Assembly: GCA_018257865.1 (NCBI GenBank)
Contig: JAEUBA010000048.1
Coordinates: 62,001 to 126,000 of the forward strand
DNA from: Stereocaulon alpinum
Lineage: Eukaryota > Ascomycota > Lecanoromycetes > Lecanorales > Stereocaulaceae
Length of the DNA stretch: 64,000 nucleotides
Reading direction: 5' to 3'
Below the pieces are notes generated by a model, which was given only the letters and a program-made list of their open reading frames with translations, searched no databases and was not told the origin of the DNA. A program made the position numbers and the translations under genes. Positions within the stretch are counted from its first letter, which is position 1, and the number at the start of each line of letters is the position of its first letter. Shown here piece after piece: positions 11,942 to 23,176 of the stretch.

Positions 11942-12242
11942 TCAGGGGCATTGCGCCCTCTTCGACCCATGGACGTTGATGCATGGGGTTTCTGGGTTCC
12001 GGACGCTCCTGAGCCTTGAAGGTTCTAAGGAGAGAACGGGATATTAGTACGGTGGGATGGGTAAGATAGGCGTATCTCTGTTTGCAGCGAAGGAAGAATA
12101 TTGCGACAGGAAAGAGTAATGAAAACATACTTATGGGGTGGGCGCCATTACACAGAATTGTACTTCCCTGATTGTCTTGGTTTGAAGGAAGAGAGTCGCG
12201 CTTTAGAAGCTCTAGGCTTCCTTTGGTGTGTCTCTTGGGCAT
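11942..12242 (-). CDS. Tiny hypothetical protein with one intron
   Basis: From the ATG at 12242, exon 1 (12242-12131) joins exon 2 (12024-11942) to give 64 residues. The intron (12025-12130) is well formed: GTATGT donor, TACTAAT branch site and CTCCTTAG acceptor. The good intron is the main support. The protein has four basic clusters and three cysteines and matches nothing I know. The same frame is open upstream to 12524, with a hydrophobic stretch (VQLLVNLISLVGTSAA), but it is separated by a TGA at 12255 and has no ATG. The gene may therefore be the 3' part of a damaged secreted protein. Confidence 0.35.
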
Positions 12243-12958
12243 GCTTGCGACTAATCAATATCCAGGGCACGCTCTGGCATTCTTCCCAATGACAGATCTT
12301 TGAACGCGCTTACCGCGACCACGATCGCGTACAGCTGAAGAATGATGCTTTAACTGATCCCGAAGGCGGCTAGCTTTGATTACGCAACTATTATGGACAA
12401 AGGCCTCGCATTTGAATGTGTTCGGATCATAGAACAAGGAATTGGAAGTCAGGGCAGCGGAAGTCCCCACCAACGATATGAGATTTACCAACAGTTGCAC
12501 TGAGTATTCCTTGCAACCACACAATTTGCTGCGTGGTAGAAATTGTCGTCGCTGGCAGAGGTTTCGGGCCGTAACTCATTCATGTCACTTTCATATCTCC
12601 GCGCAGTAAACGGTTTGTATTTCCTACAAGGTCCAAACTAGACCTGGGGCATTTAGCCTATTAGATGAATGTCGAGGACTAAAGGATGGGCACGCGCAGT
12701 TAGCAATTAGAGACATTTCTACAGCTCACGGGTATAACCGAAGTATTTGCAGAAAGAGTACAACATCTCGCAAGATGCCAATAGAGGATATATCCGGGCA
12801 GCTAGAAACAGAGCGGTGGTGTCTGTCGCAACTGCCATTCAGCATGTTAGTATGATATGCTGGAGGAAGCATTCAGCAACATATCTTTGAGGTACGATAG
12901 GTGGAGTTGGTGCCATGCCATTTTCTTGCATTTTGAGTACACATAGCGTTCTGTAGGC
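12243..12958. other. Intergenic, possible decayed 5' part of the preceding gene
   Basis: A minus-strand open stretch (12524-12255) carries a signal-peptide-like run and two cysteines but no ATG, and it ends in TGA just upstream of the small gene. Nothing else is recognised. Confidence 0.3.
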
Positions 12959-13177
12959 TTACTCAAATAGATGATCGACATCGCGTGGCGGTCTTACCTC
13001 ATTTGTTTGAGGGATCCATACCACAGTATCAAACACGCCTCGTAAATTCAAATTGCGAATGGCGCGGCTTAGCTGTTCTTCGCTAGGCGAGCACTGGACA
13101 ACAAGGGTGACTCTTTGCTTGTTGACCTCATGCATCGTCTCAATGTAACGTGCTAGGGTCTCCGCAAGGAGCTTCAT
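12959..13177 (-). CDS. Short hypothetical protein, possibly a gene fragment
   Basis: This is an ATG-started frame of 72 codons. Alternating hydrophobic strands (TLVVQCSP and GVFDTVVWIP) and an amphipathic helix give it the look of part of a folded alpha/beta protein. I do not recognise the family. It ends 20 bases before a GC-rich stretch at about 13260-13330. It may be a remnant of a longer gene, since no neighbouring exon extends it. Confidence 0.3.
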   Translation of the reverse strand: MKLLAETLARYIETMHEVNKQRVTLVVQCSPSEEQLSRAIRNLNLRGVFDTVVWIPQTNEVRPPRDVDHLFE

Positions 13178-13936
13178 TTATCTACCTCCTCGAGCGCGGT
13201 TGGTAACACGAGTGGTAACGTGGATATGGAGTGGATTTTAAGGAAGACTGAATACAGCAATTCAGGGCTTGGGCAAGGCGGGACGGGCCCGAATTAGCGG
13301 CCCGCCGAGCCTGCTAAGCTAATGAAATAACTCCCCTCCTTAGGGCATGATTTAGCACGAAGAAATTTCACTCTACCCTAGAACGAGGGCCCAGGGCCGC
13401 CCTTATAGCGCCTATAATCAGTCATTGATCACGCTTTAGGGGCTCGCTTATGAGGGTCCGCTAAAGAAATCCCGGCTCGGAAGCACATGAATATATACTT
13501 TCCGATCTTGACGTGCCTGGCACCCTTAAAAGTCCCAGAATCGCTCATGGCGATTGTATCTTACCTTACCATTCATCGAGCTACTGACCATGATTCAACA
13601 ATGATCAATCAAAACCTTCGAAGACGCCACATAGCCTCTCAAGGAACGATTCTGCTTCCTCATTGGGCCATGTGTTTTGCAAAGGCTTACTCGCACATGT
13701 AGCTCAATCTATGTTGAGAGAGGCGGTTCGAACAGATCAAGGCAATAACATACGAACTCCCTTTCAATTGCCATGTGCAGGAAAGGTTTATAAGAGGTGC
13801 GGTTACAGAGCGTGTTGATTCGTGACGCGTGTGGCGTTTCAGCCGTAAGTACGGCGGAATCATTCGAACCTCGGCATCTTATCTCCTACTCTTTCACAAC
13901 GCAAGATCTGTCCCAGTATCACTTCTATTTCTAAAC
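13178..13936. other. Intergenic; upstream region of the monooxygenase
   Basis: A GC-rich patch (about 13260-13325) includes gggcccgaattagcggcccgcc, but no inverted terminal repeats that I can pair. A tttataagag element near 13786-13797 lies about 145 bases before the ATG at 13937 and could be the TATA box of that gene. Confidence 0.35.
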
Positions 13937-15397
13937 ATGGGCGACGCTGATGTGTTGGATGTCATAATAGTTGGGGCAGGCATTTCGGGCATCAATGCAG
14001 CTTATCGACTTCAGACAGAGCTACCATCATCGAGCTACACCATCCTCGAGTCCCGCGGTGGCATAGGTGGCACTTGGGATTTCTTTCGTTATCCAGGCTT
14101 CCGTTCTGATTCCGATCTCTATACTTTTGGTTTTTCATGGCGACCATGGAGCCAGGAAAAATACATCGCGGACGGCGATTCGATACGCAAGTACATCCGC
14201 GAGTCTGCTGCAATGTATGGTATCGACCGCAAGGTTCAATTTCACCACAAGCTTTTGTCCGCAAATTGGTCCTCTGATCAGCAGGCATGGTCTTTACTCG
14301 TCGATGCAGATGGCCAAAAAGAACACCTACATGCTCGCTTTGTCATCCTGAGCACGGGATACTACGATTACGACGAGCCTCTGTCCACTACGATTACTGG
14401 TATTGAGCAATTCAAGGGTAAAGTAATTCACCCCCAGTTCTGGCCTGAAGACTTCGACTACGCGGATAAGAAAATAGTCGTCATTGGTAGCGGCTCCACG
14501 GCAGTAACCTTAATTCCCAGTCTTGCACAGAAAGCTTCGCATGTCACTATGCTCCAGCGTAGCCCCAGTTACCTCCTCGCACGACCATCCGTCGACGCAT
14601 TCGGACAGGTGGTTAGCAAGTTTTTCCCAAGCTGGATATCTCACCGTCTCACACGCCTCAAATTCCTGGTCCTTAACTCCTTTTTCGTCAAATTCTGCGG
14701 AGCCTACCCTAGAGTCGCGAAAAACTTGATTAAGAAGGCCACTGTCAAAGAACTACCAAGGGACACTCCGCACAATCCCCACTTCGAGCCGAGCTACAAC
14801 CCCTGGGAGCAACGCCTGTGTCTCTGCCCAGATGGCGACTTCTTCCAAGCCATGCGAACCGGCAAAGCCTCTGTGGTCACTGACACTATTACTACCGTTA
14901 TCGAAGACGGCATCCAGCTCGCCTCGGGGAAGACATTGGACGCAGATATCATCGTCACCGCCACAGGACTCAAGATCAGAACCGCAGGCGGCGCGCAAAT
15001 CTCCGTTGACAATACGCCGATTGATATCGGCCAGAAGTTCTTGTGGAAGGGCGTCATGCTGCAAGATGTACCTAATGCGGCCACAGTCATCGGCTACACG
15101 AATGCGTCTTGGACGCTAGGGGCTGATGCCACGGCTTTCCTTGTTTGCAGGCTATTAAAGTACCTTAAAGCGAAAGGTATTACGAGCGCGGTACCACGAC
15201 TGGAGCATGCTGAGACGATGAAGTCTACGTCTGCGCTGAACTTAAGTTCAACCTATGTAGTGAAGGGGATGAAGGAGATTCCGAAAGCGGGAGATAGGGC
15301 CCCTTGGCTGCCAAGGACGAGTTACTTTTCCGATCTATGGGCGGCGAAATTTGGCAACATCACGGAAGGGCTTCAACTAGAGAGGGTTTCGGTGTGA
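13937..15397 (+). CDS. Flavin monooxygenase, Baeyer-Villiger type (EthA-like)
   Basis: One exon encodes 486 residues. The open frame extends upstream to 13829, but that codon is GTG, so I start at the ATG at 13937. The N-terminal FAD Rossmann motif is VGAGISG, followed by GGIGGTWDFFRYPGFRSDSD, as in EthA/MymA-like enzymes. The Baeyer-Villiger fingerprint FxGxxxHxxxWP is present as FKGKVIHPQFWP. The NADPH motif is IGSGSTA, and a C-terminal ATG segment (TATGLKI) is seen. Such enzymes insert oxygen next to a ketone or oxidise N or S atoms using NADPH and FAD. The lack of introns beside intron-rich genes, and the bacterial-like EthA architecture, leave an old bacterial transfer open. The substrate cannot be told. 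Confidence 0.9.
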   Translation: MGDADVLDVIIVGAGISGINAAYRLQTELPSSSYTILESRGGIGGTWDFFRYPGFRSDSDLYTFGFSWRPWSQEKYIADGDSIRKYIRESAAMYGIDRKVQFHHKLLSANWSSDQQAWSLLVDADGQKEHLHARFVILSTGYYDYDEPLSTTITGIEQFKGKVIHPQFWPEDFDYADKKIVVIGSGSTAVTLIPSLAQKASHVTMLQRSPSYLLARPSVDAFGQVVSKFFPSWISHRLTRLKFLVLNSFFVKFCGAYPRVAKNLIKKATVKELPRDTPHNPHFEPSYNPWEQRLCLCPDGDFFQAMRTGKASVVTDTITTVIEDGIQLASGKTLDADIIVTATGLKIRTAGGAQISVDNTPIDIGQKFLWKGVMLQDVPNAATVIGYTNASWTLGADATAFLVCRLLKYLKAKGITSAVPRLEHAETMKSTSALNLSSTYVVKGMKEIPKAGDRAPWLPRTSYFSDLWAAKFGNITEGLQLERVSV

Positions 15398-16852
15398 GGT
15401 TCAAGACAAAGGGGATCTTTGGGATCTTGGTTATAGAGGAAATCAGGCATCGTTGATAATGCATTATCATAGACACAGAATTAATGACTAATATGCAGCT
15501 GAGAGCAGAACCCTAGAATTGGGTCATCGGCAGCAGTAGGGTCAGAGAAAGGCGTAGATTGTATAACGCATACAAGAGGTATGTGTTTGAACTTCTTGTT
15601 ACACTAAACAGACTTAAAGTACCTCACTAGCTGTGTTTACCCCGCTTTAGAGCCTGGAAGAAAAGCTCGATACCTACCTAGGCTTAGTGGGAACTAGTGC
15701 TGTGTGTGCATACCAAAACTAGTGTGAGCGTTACTGTTTTGTTTTAACCAACACGTCGCAGCGCGGGCACCACTACGCCATCAACTCTCTGGCTGGTCGC
15801 GGAGCGTTGTCGCTGACGCAATGCTTTAATCTAGCCTAGGCGTTGATTCGCAAGCCTACTATGCATCAAACCATCAAGACGGGCTTCGTGTGCCACCGCC
15901 GCTCTTTTGTAGCTTGAGTTACATTGAGTAAGCTCATTGATCTAAACACATGCGAGTTTGAGTCGAGAGACCTAGATGCCTCGCAGCTGCGGAAGTCCCA
16001 CGTCGTGTCGCTCTTGCTTGTGAGCAGGTTTCTCCTCTCCCGTGCTCCTATGAACGTCGTACCTGTTACATGACATGCTAACACGCCTCAACAAATCCCT
16101 CGTTGGTAGCTTCCAAACGCCATTCTTCCCCTTTCCTACTGCTAGAAATACTATCTTTTGCCCTGTAGCTCTCGCCACAAAATCACTGCTGCACGTGCAG
16201 CCTAGGCCCTATGTCCCAATGCTCTCAACGAGGATGGATAAGCGGGACCTGGTACCGCAACATCACTACACCTCATGCGAAGATTGTGCACTGGATAGAG
16301 CTCCCGCCGCCTTGGCGGAATGTCAGCAGCTACGATCGGAGCGACATTAGCGGGAATGTCATGGCCTTTAAGGCAGGATGTGGCCGTGGCACGCGTGGGT
16401 AATTTATAAGTTACATACCCTCTGTGCCGTATGTCCCTATGTTCCTGAATGAAGATCAGCGGTAAAAGCTCAATATAACCACCCAAGCTTTCCATACTCA
16501 AAGTCAATCAGAAGACTTGTATATGTAGTACTGGATTGCTGGCGACTGGAAAGGAACCCTTCCATTCCCAGTATGAACAGCACAACCCAACACAATTCGT
16601 TGATTCCTCTTCATGAGAAAAGCGCTTACACTCTCTTTATGCTTTGTTTGAGGTATAACAACTTATTATAGGCGTCTTTCGTTCGTCCAGTCGCGTGCGG
16701 TAAAGTCTGACAAGATCGCTAATGCTATGTTCTTTCCACGCGGGTGAAGTCTTTTAGCGCACTGGGTCTTGTGCCGCCATTCTTGTGCAATCTTGATATA
16801 CAAAAAGGTCTGAGAACTGAATTGGTTTCTAAGAACGATTCGATGCGCGAGA
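15398..16852. other. Intergenic, nothing recognised
   Basis: Only short unsupported frames on both strands. I found no RNA gene or repeat. The 5' flank of the next secreted protein gene lies at the end. Confidence 0.35.
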
Positions 16853-18068
16853 ATGAGTCTAAATAAACTGCTCGAAGTTTTACTATTGTGTTTCTGTGTT
16901 GTGACGTCCAGTCCTGCGCAGGTCGCCGACGACAAGACACTGGCGATATCCGCATCTCGGGGACCTACTCACTCGATCCTCGACTTGCCTAACCGCACCG
17001 CAAGCCTGAAGGGCTTGAGCGTGAATGCGAACACCATCCAGTGTGACGCTAGGTATGGTGTCAATCCAAGTCTTAACGACTGTTATAGCGCATTTTTCCA
17101 CCTGCTTCCGGGGTCAGAGCCGGAAATATTCGGAGAGAGGCATTCTCCAGGTTTGCCAGCAAGCGCAATCGCTCTTCCTTATGCATTATTTGGAGGTATG
17201 TCACTGTCAAAGCGCCTCAACCGTTTAGTGTCGTACCTCAACGGCATAGGATGGTACGATCTGCTATCATCATCTATTTACATTGCCTGAACTCTAGACA
17301 AAGCCGAGTGCTTTCTGCAAATTATTAACGTCGGAGATGGTCTCACTGCTACAGCAACTCGCAACCAAATTCGCAGTGCAGTAAACACTCTTATGATTCA
17401 GTGTGTTGCAGATACTCCATCCACAGGCGGGATTGCCCACAATATTGGTAAGCTTTGCTAAGAACATAAAGCCTCGAATAGAGAAACACATGTTTCGTAT
17501 TTTTAGCTGACCCGTTGTTCAGGTGATGACAACAACCTGGGTGTCATCTTGGGCGGCTATCACCCACGAGCTGTGTGCGGTTCAGTCTTACCATCCCACG
17601 GATCTTGCGAGGGCATCTTAGGAGATATGGAGGCATCCACAGAATCTAGAATATTTGGTCCGGAAGGTGCTCCAGGCGTTGAGGTTTCCTTACCTGTGCA
17701 TTACATCTCTGGCAAGTAGTTGCACATACAAACCTACTGTTTCCACTGAATATTTCTAACACCCTGTCGTATAGGGGACGACAAATGTATTCTGAAGGTC
17801 TACACCACGGGTACGCCGGATACTGCTTCTTGGTATCGGATTTGGGAAGCGGCGGAAGCTACGTATGCTGTCTGCGGTAAGAGAGGTACCGCTGGATATT
17901 TCAGGGGATTGGGTAAGCTTCGAGCATCCCCAAGACCGCGGGCGATTCGTTCTGATGCGTGTTCTAGGTCAGAATGGTAACGTTTTCATTACGTTGACAT
18001 CTCTAGCCACAGGGCTACAAGCCAATGGATCGCAGCTTAGCAAAGGGACGAGAGTGTTTACGGCATGA
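16853..18068 (+). CDS. Secreted protein of an uncharacterised fungal family
   Basis: Five exons (16853-17195, 17298-17447, 17523-17711, 17775-17912, 17968-18068) give 306 residues. The protein opens with a signal peptide (LLEVLLLCFCVVTSS). Its body matches a widespread fungal secreted family that I know only as uncharacterised. The series is CDARYGVN, LNDC, a PLPY-like LPYALFGDKAEC, GGIAHNIGGDNNLGV, then C-x-SW-like and GSCEGILGDM segments. It ends in WYRIWEAAEATYAVC and GNVFITL. Cysteines recur in pairs, which suggests disulfides. Intron 3 (17712-17774) needs a GC donor (gcaagt) to hold frame. An extracellular role is likely; function is unknown. Confidence 0.85.
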
Positions 18069-18245
18069 GAAAACCTTGCCTCTGCTCGTCATGAGATTTA
18101 CGTGAGCTAAAAAACCGAACCTAAATTCCATCACAAGCAAGAGATCATCAGCTCAACCCTTACTTTCAAATATAGTGTACCAGAAGCAGCTTTGCGATAG
18201 CCAGAGCTTAGATCTATCCAAAACATGAAGGTTGTTCCGAAGCAT

Positions 18246-19844
18246 TCATACAGCATCAGACCCTCTCATCACCCTGCCATTCCCATTATTCTTGGGCCCC
18301 GTGATAAGCTCATCCGCGCGATCGACCGCCAGCCCTGTGTCTTTGCCATCATTGGCCGTTGATCCTAGATGGACTAGCGGAATGTGAGAGGCTGTAGACG
18401 CAGAACCTCGTTGCTCTAGACCCCCATGCGATCCGCGGTGGCTATCATACCAATCCGAAGCTATGCCATCATCAATAGATTTTGTAGGATGAGTATCGTT
18501 CTGACTTCTTTTGGAGTCTGATCTCAACGAAAGTCTCTCCGCAGCGTGGCGAAGTCCCGACATTGACAGGTACCAACCACGCTGAATATGTTTGGGTAGA
18601 GCGTGGGCGGCACGGAAACTTAGACTAGGAAGGTTGTAAGCAATAAGACCGACCCCAATCTCGATGGCTGGCCAATTGGAGAAGAGAAGAGAGGATCCTG
18701 TACGATGATATCAGCTAGGAACTAGCCTAAGAAGGATTGCAACGAGGATCCCGGGAGCTTTCAAGAGAAACAGTTCCTTTCCTACTTTCCAGGCTCACTT
18801 ACCTTGGAAGAAGTTTGCGTGGCCACCAGTATCTGCAACCGTGGGCTGCGTTAAATAAACCAGTTGGACGATTGTGTTGTTAAGGCCGGCAACGAAGGCG
18901 CTTTGGGATGTCAGACCTAGCTCCACGCGTACAACGACACAGGTTCGTCACTCACAGGCCTCCGATCAAGATGATTACCACAATTATCAATTTTCGCGAG
19001 ATAGTCAACTGGAGTCTCCAGACCTACGTTGAAATAGCTAGGTCAGTCTCGACACCACATATATTGACAGCGAAAGGGCAATCACTTACAAAGGGGACAG
19101 GCAGGATGAGCAAGAAGAAATCTATGAAGCTGTCCAACCAGAACACTCCCATCTGGATATCAAACCCCCAGGGATCGCAAGCGCTCCAGCCTCCTTCGAA
19201 ATTGGCATGGAGATGAGTACCGCAGTACAGAATCCAAGAGAGAAAAGCGTACACAAGCCAGAGAAATGAAAGGCCTATGAGGGTCCAATTGCATATCGTG
19301 AAAATTCGACCGATGAAGATACGGCGGTAGAAAAACAGAATGGAAAGTTTTATGAGGGTATTGGAAGCAATCTAGAATATCACTAATGCGCCCGTCACCT
19401 AGTATTGAATCGTGTCTTAGTGTCAAGATCGAGAAAGGTATGCAGTGCAACGCTGAGCTGAAAGACACAGCATTATATTTACCTGCGCAAGAACACGTTG
19501 CTGCTCTGTAACAGCATTAGGATCTCCCACAGGCTGATCGACAAAGGCATCTTTGAAAACTCCTAGTCAGGCCCGTTAATATCGAAAGGCATGTATTCAG
19601 AAAGGTAACCTACCAGTTAGAAGTGAGGCACAACAGCCTGTCAGGAAAAGCTGACGAAGAGTCAAACCAGTTTCTGTCTTACTGTCCTCTAACACATACC
19701 CATGCAGGCAGGCAAAGCCAATCATCAACCTGCCTTGAAGTTTTCTGGAGCCAGCGAGTGTAAAAACGAAGCGCCACAAGAATTCCGCCGATGATGGGAA
19801 AGCAACTCCGATTGCAATAGCGCTGCCACGTGTTGCTATGCACA
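18246..19844 (-). pseudogene. Rhodopsin/PTH11-like seven-helix protein with a frameshift near the start
   Basis: Exons on the minus strand are 19800-19700, 19650-19614, 19562-19483, 19371-19090, 19023-18956, 18900-18803 and 18697-18246. All join in frame and show the fungal rhodopsin-like fold (PF20684): FPIIGGILVALRFYTRW, DDWLCLPAW, NTLIKLSILFFYRRIF, CGTHLHANFEGGWSACD and ITISRKL-like QLTISRKL. The last helix is IEIGVGLIAYNLPSLS, followed by a polar tail. The natural N-terminus (TRGSAIAIGVA, ATG near 19844) is in another frame. One missing T in the run at about 19800 would join it to FPIIGG. It is therefore either a recently killed gene, a base-call error, or a gene with an undetected 5' exon. 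Intact relatives are membrane proteins, some being PTH11-type receptors. Confidence 0.7.
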
Positions 19845-20994
19845 TCTTAGCGAACTGTAAGACTCTCCCCAGAAACCGGTAGGATGCGGCCTCCTTGATA
19901 TAAATACGACCAACTTGCAGGCTGAGACCATGGTGCGGCACAGGTCTCGTAAGATGCCGGACTGGAACACTCCACACCATCGTTCTCAAGAGTGCACAGC
20001 GAAGCATGCGTATCACTCTGACTGTTGGTTAACGTCGCATGGTGATCCCCCACACAAGCGGGCACGCTGATTGGTTGTCGATAAGAAAGAAGGTGTGGAG
20101 CACAGGGATCGCTTATATCACACACAGTCATGATCAGCAAACAAGTGAGAGCTGAAGAATCGACTTTGTACGTATGACGAACAAGCTCGGAGAAGCAGTA
20201 TGAGGTGACGCAATTGAACTTGGAAGGTCAGAAGCTGATCTGACTTGGGTGTCCAGGAAAGCAAGAGATGCGCGTCGGGACGGAAATTGTTTTATTCCGT
20301 ATCGGGGCATCATTAGCTCTTCAGGGCGGTGTCATCGCATAGATGCAATGCAACGTTAGCCCCGGAGCCGCCAGGTTTATCCACAAAGGCGCCCGCAAAT
20401 CAGCTAATCAAGGGTAGTTTGTGGGGCGCTCGAGGAGCCTTGTTCGGGGGTTCCCCTTGGACTGACGAGTAGTGAGCCCGACGTGACGCTGACTGTCTGC
20501 CTGCTATGATATTGCGACGCTTATGCGGCCAGAGCCCGACTGTCTGGCTATCTACCCGCCTCATGGATAGTGTTCTAACATAAGGTTTCCAACGTTCGTC
20601 TCATCACATTCATTTCCCCCTCCTTCTGGTTGGCGCATTGGCAAACCTTCACACCCTATGCCAGCCCCTTAATAGAGCATCTCCTCCGGAGACCAATGTT
20701 CTGAGCCTAGCAGATCCGATAGGATTGGTTTCTTGCAGATCTCTGACAGGATGTCAGGCTTCGCCGAGTAAGTACATGCTCATGTAACATCATGTATCCG
20801 TCCCAACCCAATGAGGTGGAAGCATTTCGTTCAGATTACGGCGTCCTCCAGCAATCAGATTGATGCAGTGTTCAGAGATTTTGTGTAATACAACCACCTC
20901 GCAGCTTCCTTAAGAAGTTGGACCTGTGATCCGTTCCTCATCGTGCTGTGGATGTATTTGGCCTCACCAATTTCGACTTGGTGCTACAGCAGAG
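19845..20994. other. Intergenic between divergent membrane-protein genes
   Basis: No supported gene. The stretch separates the rhodopsin-like gene (minus) from the MFS gene (plus) and probably holds both promoters. Confidence 0.35.
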
Positions 20995-22604
20995 ATGGCA
21001 CCCAACAAATGCTCTTCTCTTTCCTATACCACTTCTACTTTCTCAAACAAGAACCATTCGTCTGATGTACTTCAAGATAAAGTCGAAGTGCCTTTCGTTG
21101 ACGCAAGCGTGGAAAAAGTAAAAGATGAGGCAACGGAGGGCCAGGTCACTGCGATATGCCCCATTTCTGTGTCAAATGGCCAAACCGTTAACGAACGAGA
21201 CATGTGTCTAGATTTGAATGAACGTAGCAAGGGGAAGCTAGGGAGAAGATATGGTATCTTCCGAGACGTGCCTATCAGCGATCCTGGACCTCCTCCAGAC
21301 GGCGGAACCATTGCTTGGCTACAAGTGCTGGCCGGCCATCTTATGTGTTTCATTACGTGGGGTCTCATCACGAGTTTTGGTGTCTTCCAATCGTACTACG
21401 AAGAGACACTCAGGCTTGAGCCATCCGCTGTCTCGTGGATTGGGACAACACAGATATTCACGCTCCTCTTGATTGGTACATTCTCAGGAAGGGCAAGTGA
21501 CGCCGGGCTTGTGCACGAAGCCGTCTTCATGGGCGCCTTTTTGATTGTCTTTGGCACTTTTATGACAAGCTTATCAACACAATACTACCAGCTATTCTTG
21601 TGCCAAGGTATATGCGTAGGGTTAGGCATGGGCGTCATTTACATGCCCGGACTCTCCGTACCGGCATCGTATTTCAAGGAAAAGAAGTCTGTTGCAGTGG
21701 CTATCATTGCTTCTGGAGCTGGGTCGGGAGGCCTCGTCTATCCTGCTATGGTGCAGCAGTTGCTTCCACGTATTGGTCTGCTCTTCTGCTACCCCCAAGC
21801 TACCGACCGAGGAATCGACGCTAATTGTAGCAGGATTTGCATGGACTCTTCGCTACATGGGCTTTGTCACGCTCGTCGTTGCTATCACGATTAATCTGCT
21901 TCTCCGTATGCGTGTACCTCCACGAAGATCAGGGCCTCTCGCCGATTGGAGAGCATTTACTGAGACACCATATATATTCTTCGTCATTGGTTTCTTTCTC
22001 ATCTATTGGGCTGTATACTTTGCATTTTACTACGTAAGTAGTTCTGCCTCGACTTTATTCAAGATTACACAACTGATGCACATTAAAGATTGATAGATAC
22101 GGCCATACGTTTGCCGGTTTCACGTCTACCGATTCAATCAATATCCTGCTTACCTCCAATGGTCTCGGTATACCCGGTAGAATTCTTCCTGGCTTTATCG
22201 CATCGCGATGGTGCGGCCCGTTAAATACCGCTATCCCAACAGCAACCTTGGTCGCCATCGTCTTGTACTCCTGGATTGGTGTTGGAGACTCTCGTGGCGG
22301 ACTCTACGTCTTTGCTGCCATTTACGGTCTTGTCGCCTCTGCCATACAGTCTCTGTTTGCCGTCTCCCTTGCCGCGCTTACAGACGACCTTAGCCAGCTC
22401 GGTACCAGGATGGGGATGGTTTTCAGCGTGGTGGCTTTCGCAAGCTTGACTGGGAGCCCTATCGCCGGAGCACTAATCCAAGCAGACGGTGGTAATTACC
22501 TGGTGGCGCAAATTTGGGCGGCGACCAGCATGCTTCTCGGCGTAGTGGCTTTGATTGTTGCACGAGTCGGGCGAACGGGTCTGGTTCTACAAGCAAAGTC
22601 ATAG
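20995..22604 (+). CDS. MFS transporter, monocarboxylate-porter-like
   Basis: Three exons (20995-21775, 21834-22033, 22089-22604) give 498 residues. The start is the ATG at 20995; the open frame reaches 20926 but adds an implausible leader. A long cytosolic N-terminus ends in DPGPPPDGGTIAWLQVLAGH, the usual entry to helix 1 in fungal MCT-like carriers (MFS, MCH family). About twelve helices follow, with R-x-x-G-like loops and the intact terminal segment FASLTGSPIAGAL. These carriers move monocarboxylates, riboflavin-like compounds or small metabolites across the plasma membrane. All introns have GT-AG ends. It is the only fully intact gene of the 18-27 kb block and may export the product of neighbouring enzymes, which is inference. 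Confidence 0.9.
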
Positions 22605-23074
22605 AGTGCTAAGCCGTAGACTCGGTCTATAGATGCGGATAAAGGCTTATAAGGATCTGAAAATGACAATACTGTGATCACATCGAAGTATATTCATTGA
22701 TAGAATCATCTAAAAGTCTTGATTCCTATTCGTAGCTATTTCGAAGACTGAAATACATTCGGAACCCCCTGCTATGATGAATGATAAAAGAATGCCAGAA
22801 CTCGAGCTTCTGTGCAGCTTCCCCTCCATGAATGTTTCCTACAAAACCTCACAATGCCGTTGTTTGCTACCGTACTCAGACTGGCTGAGGTAAGTATCAG
22901 CTAATAAAGACGAAGAGAAATCGTTCATGCTGGCTTTCGTACTTACCTACCTACTTGGAGTATCATCTTTGCTTGAGAAACAACTAGTTTTCGGCGTAGG
23001 AGCTGGCCGCTTTTCGGCCGACTTGAAGCATTGGATCCGTCTCGAAGTCTGGCAGCATTGATCAACTAAGGCAG
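22605..23074. other. Intergenic, possible downstream exon of the small peptide gene
   Basis: No gene is proven. Minus-strand frames just downstream of 23075 could supply a second exon for the small secreted peptide; see that entry. Confidence 0.3.
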
Positions 23075-23176
23075 CTAGGATAAAGACCAGAACATGTCAT
23101 CACTGGCAGGTTGAGCTACCGGCGCCGCAGCTGCGAAGGCAGCGAAGAGGGCGACGGTTAGCGTTTTTATGAGCAT
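23075..23176 (-). CDS. Candidate small secreted peptide, splicing unresolved
   Basis: From the ATG at 23176 the frame is 33 codons long and is nearly all signal peptide (LTVALFAAFAAAAPVA). A TATA-like gtatatag lies 35-42 bases upstream. Unspliced, the peptide ends soon after the cleavage site. A GT-AG intron from the GTGATG near 23105 to the CAG near 23050 would extend it into a short acidic tail (FETDPMLQV). Another choice gives a basic tail with two cysteines and a KR pair. I cannot choose between them. It lies between the MFS transporter and a UstYa-like gene, which is why a precursor-peptide idea is worth a test. Confidence 0.35.
   Translation of the reverse strand: MLIKTLTVALFAAFAAAAPVAQPASDDMFWSLS

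Noticed and set aside
13200..13480. GC-rich patch as a transposon end
   Set aside because: No inverted repeat partner or transposase fragment is visible nearby.
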